Part shown: in pieces, positions 56,814 through 64,000 of the stretch
Layout of the letters: the number at the start of each line of letters is the position of its first letter
Position numbering within the stretch: position 1 is the first letter of the stretch
The notes under the pieces: model-generated
Told to the model about the DNA's origin: nothing
Seen by the model: only the letters and a program-made list of their open reading frames with translations
Databases searched by the model: none
Made by a program: the position numbers and the translations under genes
Assembly: GCA_022559845.1 (NCBI GenBank)
Contig: CM040126.1
Location: forward strand, 141,988,064 to 142,052,063
Direction: 5' to 3'
Length of the DNA: 64,000 bases
DNA from: Amorphophallus konjac
Lineage: Eukaryota; Streptophyta; Magnoliopsida; Alismatales; Araceae

Positions 56814-58058
56814 TCAGAGGGTTTTAAAAATGCCTAGTTCTCTCCTTAGGGTTGTGAATTTATCATTGTCCTGAGGCTTTGTAAAGATGCCAGCTATCTG
56901 ATGGGTAGTATCTACATGGATCAATTCAAAAGTGTTTTTAGAAACCTCATCTCTGATAAAATGATGTATGATTTCAATATGTTTGGTGCGAGAATGTAAC
57001 ACATGATTTTTTGCAAGATTTATGGCACTAGTATTATCACAGAAAATGGGTGTGCAGCCCAGTTCTACTTGGTAGTCCTGAAGCTGGTGTTTAATCTAGA
57101 TCACATATGTACCACAGCTCCCTACAGCTACATTCTCAGCTTCTGCAGTGGAGAGGGCCACAGAGTGTTGTTTCTTGGATGTCCAAGAAACTAAACTCCC
57201 ACCTAGAAATTGACATTGACCACTAGTGCTCTTCCTATCTGGCTTACACCCAGCATAGTCTGCATCTGTATATGCAATCAGATCTAGGGTATGTGATGCA
57301 GGAAACCATAATCCTAGAGTGTGTATAGCAGATATGTATCTAAAAATCCTTTTCACAGTAGCTAGATGCAATTCAGTAAGCCTAGATTGATACCTAGCAC
57401 ACATACCTACACTGAATTGTATATCAGGTCTCGAGGCAGTTAAATAGAGTTGAGATCCAATCATACCTCGATATAATTTTGCATCAACTTCTTTACCTAA
57501 TTCGTCTACATCTAATGATGTATTGGTACCTATTGGAGTTGAGATATGCTTCAAATTGTTCATGCCAAAGCGCTTGACAATGTCCAAGCAGTACTTGGTC
57601 TGGTTAATGAAGCATCCACCATCCAACTGTTGTACCTGCAACCTAAGGAAGTATTTTAATTCTCCTACCAAACTCATTTCCAATTTAGCAAACATCAATT
57701 GAGTAAATTCATTACATAGTTCGGTGCATGTTAAGCCAAAGACTATGTCATCTACTTATACCTGAACTGTGATGAGATCCTTACTCAAACTTTTGGTAAA
57801 CAAGGTTTGATCCACCTTACCTCTGTTGTAGCCCTTGCTGATCAGAAATTATGTCAGCCTCTTATACCAGGCCCGAGGATCCTGCTTTAGACCATATAGA
57901 GCTTTATTTAACCTGAAAACCTTGTTAGGATGTGAAGATAATTGAAATCCGGGGGGTTGTTCTACAAAGACTTCTTCTTTAATGAATCCGTTTAAAAATG
58001 CACTTTTGACATCCATTCGATGAAGTTTTATCTGTTTGGAACATGCAAAAGCCATCAA
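56814..58058 (-). pseudogene. pol: C2 reverse transcriptase and RNase H
   Basis: [20 protein letters not shown] (58,010-57,960), YGLKQDPRAWYKRL, then the catalytic motif where Tyr of YVDD has become TAA (about 57,757), then MSLVGELKYFLRLQV. RNase H: YTDADYAGCKPDRKS, LSTAEAENV, TKHIEIIHHFIRDEV, ending near 56,814. Stops also occur at about 57,848 and 57,095. It lies in a different phase from the integrase region, so one frameshift lies near 58,040. Confidence 0.9.
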
Positions 58059-59682
58059 AATTCATTATTTCCTCCATCCTAGCAACAGGTGCATAGGATT
58101 CATCAAAATCAACTCCAAATTCCTGACAATAACCTTTGGCTACTAGTCTGACTTTATTTCTTAAAATTATTCCATCCTCATTCATTTTATTTTTGAAGAC
58201 CCATTTAGTTTCTATTACATTTGTATTTTCAGGTCTCGAAATTGGTTCCCAGACATTATTTCTTTCAAATTGACCTAGTTCCTCACTCATAGCATTAACC
58301 CATGATTCATCATTCAATGCCTCATCAACAGATTTGGGCTCAATCTGTGACACTAAAGCAACTAGATCTTGACGATTTACATTTTTGAGATAAGACCCAA
58401 TCCTAGGGAGATCTCCTAGGTTACCTATGATGTTATTCACAGGGTGATCTTTCAAGATTCTAACATTAGTTGAGGACTCACCTATTTCATCTGACCTTAC
58501 TTGATTTGGTGCATTTGGTTCTTCAGGTGCTTCAGATTCTTCCTCCACCATATCCTCCAGAAAGTTTCCATCATGCTTTGAGCTCCTGTCATCATCATCC
58601 AAATTAGTAACAGTGTTTGTTTCATTGAATATAACATGAGGAGATTCTTCTACTATTTGGTCTGAAACATTTAACACCCTATACGCCCTAGTTGTTTCAG
58701 AGTATCCTAGAAAAGTTCCTGGCGTACTCCTTGCATCAAATTTATCTAGGTCCTTTTTATTATTGTTATGAATGAAGCATTTTGAACCAAAAATCCTAAA
58801 ATATGAAACATTTGGCTTCTTACCTTTCAAGAGTTCATAGGGGGTTTTCTTATGGACGGGTCTTACCAAGGCTCTGTTGATGGTGTAGCAAGCAGTGTTA
58901 GCTGCCTCTGCCCAAAACCTTCTAAGTAGCTGACTCTCCACTAGCATAGTTCTTGACATTTCAATGATTGTGCGGTTTCTTCTCTCCACTATGCCATTCT
59001 GCTCCAGAATCCTGGGAGAAGAAAATCTGTGAGTTAATCCTTCATTGTTACAAAATTCAGAAAATATAAAGTTCTCAAACTCTCCTCCATGGTCAGATTG
59101 AATCATGGAAATTCTGGGAATTCCTTCTTGTTTGACTTTATTGAAAAAAATTTCAAATTTCTGAAAAGCATCACTTTTATTTGCTAAGAAAAATAACTAT
59201 GAAAATCTGGTAAAATCATCTACAATCACAAACCCAAATCTCTTCCCATTTAGACTCTGAGTTCTGGTTGGGCCAAAGAGATCCATATGTAAAAGCTCCA
59301 TTAGCTTGGAGGACAAAGACTCATATCTGAGTTTAAATGATTTACGAGTTTGTTTGCCTAGAGTACAGGCATCACAAATTTTTGAGATGGAACTAAATTT
59401 AATCTTAGGCATGCCTCTAACTAAGTCATGTTTGACCAATTTATTCAATGTAGAGAAGCTAGCATGTCCTAAACGTCTGTGCCAATTAAATGCATTATTT
59501 TCAAGATCAGCAGCCAAACAAAGATTTGATTCAGGTTTTTCATTTAAATCTACAATGTAAACATTATTGACTCTATGTGCTTCAAACTTGACCTTGTAAG
59601 AATTTATTTCAAGTATTTTGCATGCATTATTATCGAACACAACTTTGTGACCCTTGTCACATAACTGACTAATACTAAGCAA
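57979..59682 (-). pseudogene. pol: C2 integrase and RT start
   Basis: 59,682-59,197 has the zinc-binding region (WHRRLGHASFSTLNKLVKH, CDACTLGK) and MDLFGPTRT. 59,106-57,979 (375 codons without a stop) starts at SDHGGEFEN and includes the Glu of NGIVERRNRT 36 residues later (D,D35E), GKKPNVSYFRIFGSKCF, an acidic linker and the RT beginning (WVNAMSEELGQF, GVDFDESYAPVARMEE). One stop lies between the two frames. Confidence 0.9.
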
Positions 59683-60161
59683 GTTGTGTTGAAGACCCTC
59701 TACAAGTAAAACTTTTTCAACAGAGTTTGTGGAAGACTTACCAACTATTTTTATTCCAACAATCTATCTGCTATTCTTTCCTCCAAATTTGACCAGACCC
59801 CCTACCTTCATTTCCAGTTTACTTAATTTGGATCGGTCACCTGTCATGTGCCTAGAGCAGCCGCTATCTAGGTACCACCTGTTGTGCTCGGCTGCTAGGC
59901 TAACCTGCAGAAGACAAATCAAGAAGAGTAGTTTGGAACCCAAGATAGATTGGGTCCAAAGACATTGTTCAAATCTCTAAATAGACATTTCAAGATCCAA
60001 AACTTTTTCATAGTATTTTTCTTGTGCGTGTTGTTGACAGTTTTGTTGAAATTATAACTAGAGTTCTGTCCACTTGGCCTAATGGTGTGGAATCTGTTCC
60101 TGTTGTTGGACTGTTCATTACCCGGGTATCTCTTGTACCCATTCTGTCTAAGGTTGACATA
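59683..60161 (-). pseudogene. pol: C2 protease
   Basis: Active site RWYLDSGCSRHMTGD at about 59,886-59,842, with catalytic Asp and a normal DSG. It lies between gag and integrase and is reached by a frame change relative to gag, near 60,050. Flanking sequence is open only in short pieces. The motif is identical to that of C1. Confidence 0.8.
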
Positions 60162-61494
60162 TTAATTAAAGAGTTTATGTGGAACAGGATTTCCCCAATT
60201 TTTCTTGTATTGACCCATGTTTTTATAGAAGGATGAATTTCTGTTCTGAGTCATATGTCTTGACTTGTGAAAGTTCTTGGTCTGGGGGTTACACATATGG
60301 GCTTGCCTTGTCGAGTTCTTTCCAGTTTCAAACTTTTTTCCAGCATGGTTTGATGAATCATTCCTTGGTTGTTGAACATTCTGAGCATTGTTGGAGCTGG
60401 ATGGTGTGTCTAGTTTTTCTTTCCCCTTTTCTGGACAGAATGTTACAGTTGTGAATTCAAAGGGTTTCTTGTGAGTTGGGTTATAGCCAAAGCCTTCTTT
60501 GTTTAAATTAACCCTAGTACCTAGCATGGTATCCAAGTTCATTTTTCCTTGAACAATTTTTTCTAGAGTTCTTTATTTATCTTCCAGTTCTTTTTGCAAT
60601 GTTTCATAATTTCCCTGAAGTTCAGAGTTCACCTTCCTAACAGCTTCATACTTTTCAGTGGTTCAACTGTTTTCACTTTGGCTTTCTTGAAGTTTTATCT
60701 TGAATTCATTAAGTAGTTTTTGAACTTCTTTGGATTCAGACTTAATTAAGGTCTTCATTTTCCTTTCTGAGAGAGTTCATCTCTTCTAATTCTTCCTTGA
60801 CCTTCTGATTTTCTTTGTCAGTTTGAATTTGTTCTTCATTAGCAGCATTCAGTTTTCTTTTAACACCCTATGATCATTACTCAACGCATTAAACTTATCT
60901 AACAGTTCAACATAGGCATCTTCCCAGTCATCAATGGAGAAATTCTCAAAAATATTGGTTACCACTTCGTCACTGTCAGCCATAAGACATATTCCTTGGT
61001 CGTCTTCTTCTGAAGAGTGGGCCTCAGGGTCTTCCTCCTCGTCACTCCACGTGCAAACCATAGCCTAAGGTTTCTTCTTTTGCACCTTGGAGCTTTTCTT
61101 CTGGAGATCGGGGCAATCCCCCTTCATGTGTCCAGGCCTCCTGCAATGAAAGCATGTAATCTTCTCAGCATTCTTGTTTTTATCATTGTTAGAAACAACA
61201 TGCTTACCAGAAGTATGCGATCTTTTTCTTCTAAATATTTTTCCCTTAGTTCTTAAGAACTTTCAAAATTGTCGAGTCAGCATAACTTGCTCCTCTTGAT
61301 CAAGGTCAGAGAACCCGTCAGACTCCCCACTACTATTGCTATTGCTACTCCCACTGCTACTACGGGACACTTTGAGAGCAATGTTCTTGCCCTTCTTGTC
61401 ACTTCCCTCACCATTTCTTTTAAAATTCATTTCATAAGTCATTAGGGATCCTATCAGCTCAGTGACTATCAGTGATGGAGACATCGAAGCAAGA
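60162..61494 (-). pseudogene. gag: C2 Gag, N-terminus missing
   Basis: Starts inside the copia Gag domain (TELIGSLMTYEMN) because G5 cut it at 61,495. A CCHC knuckle CFHCRRPGHMKGDC lies at about 61,149-61,108, followed by an acidic stretch and coiled coil (61,061-60,560), then NLNKEGFGYNPTHKKP (60,510-60,460) and a basic Asn/His-rich tail. The frame is the same from 61,502 to 60,162 but holds stops. Compared with C1 the basic tail is short and has no GCGTCNACGC pairs. Confidence 0.85.
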
Positions 61495-61495
61495 C

Positions 61496-63579
61496 TGCTC
61501 ATATTTTGTTTGCATTTATGTCCTTTTATATTTGTATGTATACCCTTGTGTTATATGGGTACACAATTGTGAGTCTTAGTGGGTTTTTGTGCAAAATGTC
61601 AGTAGGACCAGCAAGGGGGCCCTCACTCCTTCCTCATTGGTCCAAGTGGCACTATTTGGGTCCATGTGGGGCTGGTCAAAGTCCTATGTGGCATCTAGAA
61701 GGTCAATTGACACATGGGGAGACAAGTGGTTTAAAATTTCAAAGGAGGCCACCTACCTTACATACCTTGTCCCCTTGGTCAAGGGGGCGCCCCCCCCCTT
61801 TTTGGTCCAATTTAATTTTTGAAAAAAAAGTCTATTAGAATTAATTAGTTCTATACCTAGTATACCCCTTCCAATTCTAGATCTAGGGTCATTTTGAGTC
61901 TTTTTACATTTATTATATAAGACTTGTATTTCCTTTTTCATGAATTAATGAGAAAAAAAATTGTGTGCAACCTTTGAGCTTCGTGCGCCCCTCCCTCTCT
62001 CCCTCTGGTTCCTCCCTCCTCCTTCAGCAGTTCAGGGTATGTAACCCTTCTACCTTAGCCCCTCTATCTCTGATTTCTATCCCTGCTGCCGGCGCTGCCG
62101 TTCGTGCCGCCATCGAGCCACCGCGAAGCCGCTTCCGAAGTGCTGTCCAGGTTCTGTTTTGCTAGATAGAGATTCACTCCATGAATTTTAGCTCCCAACC
62201 CCGACATCATCGGGAGCTGAGATTTTCAGGGTTGGTTCCTCTTTTGATTCCCAACCACCAGTAAAATTATCCCGTCATTTACCTTTCGTTTTATATTTAT
62301 CCATTGGGTGTCTTTCCACCTTCTAGTTCTATCGCAGTTCAGATCTGTGTAACAGCAGCTCTGTATTTCTACGTTTCGACCCACTTCTTGATTTTTGTTT
62401 GAATCCCCAAATTTATTAGAGGTTCTGTCCACCATCCCCATCCTCCACAAATTTTCGACAAATTTTAAAAGCACTCTACCTATTTTTAGAAATTGTGTCT
62501 TTCTTCCAAATTATGTTCTATCTCTGCTGTCCAGATCCGACCACCTGGTACTAGAAAATCCTTTTCCCCACTCAAATCTCCACCAAACCTTTCATAAAAT
62601 ATATTCCCATTTTTCTCTTTTCGGCCTCCACAACTTTCATGAAGGACTCAAAGGCTTAATCGAAGGTCTACATCGCGATCAACGCCAACTCTTAGGAAAA
62701 AGCACTTCTATCCTGAGTTTTCAGATCTTGTGAACCAGCAGCTTGAATATTCGACAAAGGCCATTAACGGGAAATTAAAATTCCTATATCTGGCCATAGA
62801 TCGAAGGATTTTGAGTTAGTTTTCCATCGGTACCTTCTGTGCGTCGATCTGACATTTGGAGTGACCGCAGCAGCAGATTTCTTCGGGACCCGCGGGTTTG
62901 AAACAGCAGTTCAGATCCGTGGGTAGCAACTCCGACGAGTGAAGATCGGAGCTGCCCGGCCTCCGACCGGCGAACCAGCGCGCCGCCTTCCCAGGGAGCG
63001 CCCCTCCGGACGTCCCCATCACAGCGGTGCCGCTCCGGGTCCACACGGCCCCACTGACCAGCACGTGGGTCCCACGGTCGTGAGTACATGTGCCGCCGAA
63101 GCAACATAATAAGCCGCCCGTCAACCCGAAAGCGATACTCCAGGGCCCCACTGTGTCACCCTTTACCTCCCTGCGTGGAGTTGGCAGTAATTTGTCTTGC
63201 TGTAAGTATTGTGTATTTACTGTTCTGAGAGTACGAGTTCAGCCGGGAAGTGTTCCCCACGCCCGGTAGCGTGGAGGTATCGTATTCACTCCCATCTCGA
63301 CATTTGCTTTATTTCGTATATATTTCTTTATGCCACTGCTAGATAGCATGTGCTAGGATCGTAGCTCGCTATACTTTTTATATCACCGCTGCTGCGAGAG
63401 AGAGCGAGACCATCTCGTGTCCTGATCCGGGCACAAAATCGTGAGTTGACCACCGCTTTTGCCGGTTTCTCAACCGCGCACGTCCGACGCTTCTCTCGAT
63501 AAGGGATGATCGCGAGCTTACTTAGAGTCCGAAGATCGCATATCTATTTGGAGTCGAGTCGCATGTCCATCCCGCATCA
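61496..63579 (+). repeat. G5 5' LTR
   Basis: Ends GCATCA just before the PBS. It contains a TATA box, tattatataag (61,911-61,921), upstream of the likely transcript start, and a long GC-rich R/U5 (61,980-63,580). The small frames inside have no homology. The start coordinate is uncertain by a few bases. Confidence 0.65.
61914..61921 (+). promoter_or_regulatory. TATA box of G5 LTR
   Basis: TATATAAG in an AT-rich stretch about 420 bp into the LTR, followed about 60 bp later by the C/T-rich GC-rich part. A good match to the plant consensus. Confidence 0.6.
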
Positions 63580-63582
63580 GTT

Positions 63583-63594
63583 TGGTATCAGAGC
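63583..63594 (+). promoter_or_regulatory. G5 primer binding site
   Basis: TGGTATCAGAGC, complementary to initiator-Met tRNA, three bases after the LTR end. Confidence 0.9.
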
Positions 63595-63906
63595 ATCAAG
63601 TTGAGTCTAGGGTGTCAAAAAAAAATAAAAAAAAGTCTCATTTATGTCTAGTCATCATCTAAGTCGGTCTACGTTGCATTTCATCCCAATAACCCGGTAT
63701 ATCAAAAGGTGTTGTCCGAACGTTAGGCTATGCCTATCGGGAAGGCCGCACAATTACGCAAGTGATCTTCGGATCGATTAACTCCGTCACGTACTGAGTC
63801 TTGGTTTAAGTCTAGGCGCATCATCCTTGCATTAGTCCATGTCTCCTAGTCCTTGTGTCGTTGCATGTCCACTAGGCGAGGTACCCAATACCATCACCCT
63901 ACACCT
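63595..63906 (+). other. G5 leader, no gene
   Basis: Between PBS and the first gag ATG. It includes an A-rich run (63,617-63,634). No start codon context better than the ATG at 63,907 was seen. Confidence 0.5.
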
Positions 63907-64000
63907 ATGGCCAACCCGCGAGATACCATCTCGGGAGACCTTCACGCCATGCACGAGGCGATCATGGCCCTCGTAGCCCGGATGGGCCAATCTGAGGCCG
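63907..64000 (+). CDS. gag: G5 gag N-terminus, runs off the window
   Basis: ATG 63,907 opens a frame MANPRDTISGDLHAMHEAI that is still open at the last base (31 codons). The helical, Met/Ala-rich start just downstream of a PBS is what a Gag N-terminus looks like, but too little is present for a domain call. Only position and open frame support it. Confidence 0.5.
   Translation, partial: MANPRDTISGDLHAMHEAIMALVARMGQSEA

Larger units (their letters stand above)
39646..61495 (-). mobile_element. C2: Sirevirus-type Ty1/copia element, interrupted
   Basis: Minus strand. Gag (61,494-60,162), protease, integrase, RT and RNase H (to 56,814), a non-coding tail with repeated polypurine words, then a 3' LTR (55,018 leftwards) that is split by a LINE and by C1 and resumes at 41,163-39,646. 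It sits in G4 gag. Its gag N-terminus and 5' LTR lie beyond the G5 insertion. No envelope-position ORF is seen. A stop replaces Tyr of the RT YVDD motif and there is at least one frameshift. Confidence 0.8.
61496..64000 (+). mobile_element. G5: LTR retrotransposon, 5' end only
   Basis: Plus strand: an LTR of about 2.08 kb (61,496-63,579), a PBS at 63,583 and the beginning of a gag-like frame at 63,907. It interrupts C2 gag. The left border is placed at TGCTCAT after AAGAC; the exact start and target duplication cannot be checked because the other end lies outside. The superfamily is not proven; the short gag start looks more like Ty3/gypsy. Confidence 0.7.

Noticed and set aside
61506..62165. 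Small open frames in the G5 LTR as host genes
   Set aside because: They overlap each other in different frames, contain the TATA region and lie wholly inside an LTR bounded by a PBS.
63583..63594. tRNA-Met gene fragment
   Set aside because: Only the 12-nt PBS is present, placed right after an LTR end. No cloverleaf follows.

Overview
The window looks like plant intergenic heterochromatin, from a flowering plant with a repeat-rich nuclear genome. I see no host gene, tRNA or rRNA. Almost every base belongs to LTR retrotransposons or a LINE fragment, most with in-frame stops. Evidence for a plant: two Sirevirus-type Ty1/copia elements, Ty3/gypsy elements of the Tat/Ogre type (reverse transcriptase followed by two RNase H domains), and three initiator-Met primer binding sites.

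Left part (1-39,645), all minus strand: four Tat-type elements lie head to tail. G1 (1-9,385) has leader, ORF1, gag and protease. G2 (9,386 to about 27,700) has LTR/leader, ORF1, gag, protease, a second gag-like module, reverse transcriptase and RNase H. G3 (about 28,900-37,340) has a repeat-rich LTR, leader, partial gag and linker. G4 (about 37,340-39,645) has two gag pieces. Each loses its 3' part exactly where the next element's 5' LTR begins. The simplest reading is serial nesting (G4, then G3, G2, G1), with the missing 3' halves left of the window. G2 gag is also split by D1 (15,515-19,584), a pair of 2-kb LTRs with only 22 bp between them.

Right part (39,646-64,000): C2, a minus-strand Sirevirus, sits in G4 gag. 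Its 3' LTR was hit by a 5'-truncated LINE with a 12-bp target duplication. The LINE RNase H was then split by C1, a 12,995-bp plus-strand Sirevirus with two 1,459-bp LTRs, PBS, gag-pol, envelope-position ORF, polypurine tract and perfect GAGCC target duplication. C2 gag is interrupted near 61,495 by the 5' LTR of G5, a plus-strand element that leaves the window just after its gag start.

The most striking pattern is in C1: the 10-mer GCGTCNACGC occurs as pairs 22 bp apart (three at 23), in both LTRs, the 3' part of gag and the pol-ORF2 spacer. I count 17 pairs. Since 22 is not a multiple of 3, the two members lie in different codon phases inside gag, so the pattern is a nucleic-acid signal rather than a peptide repeat. 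Also notable are a 32-bp array in the C2 LTR and a second, core-less gag module shared by G2 and G4.
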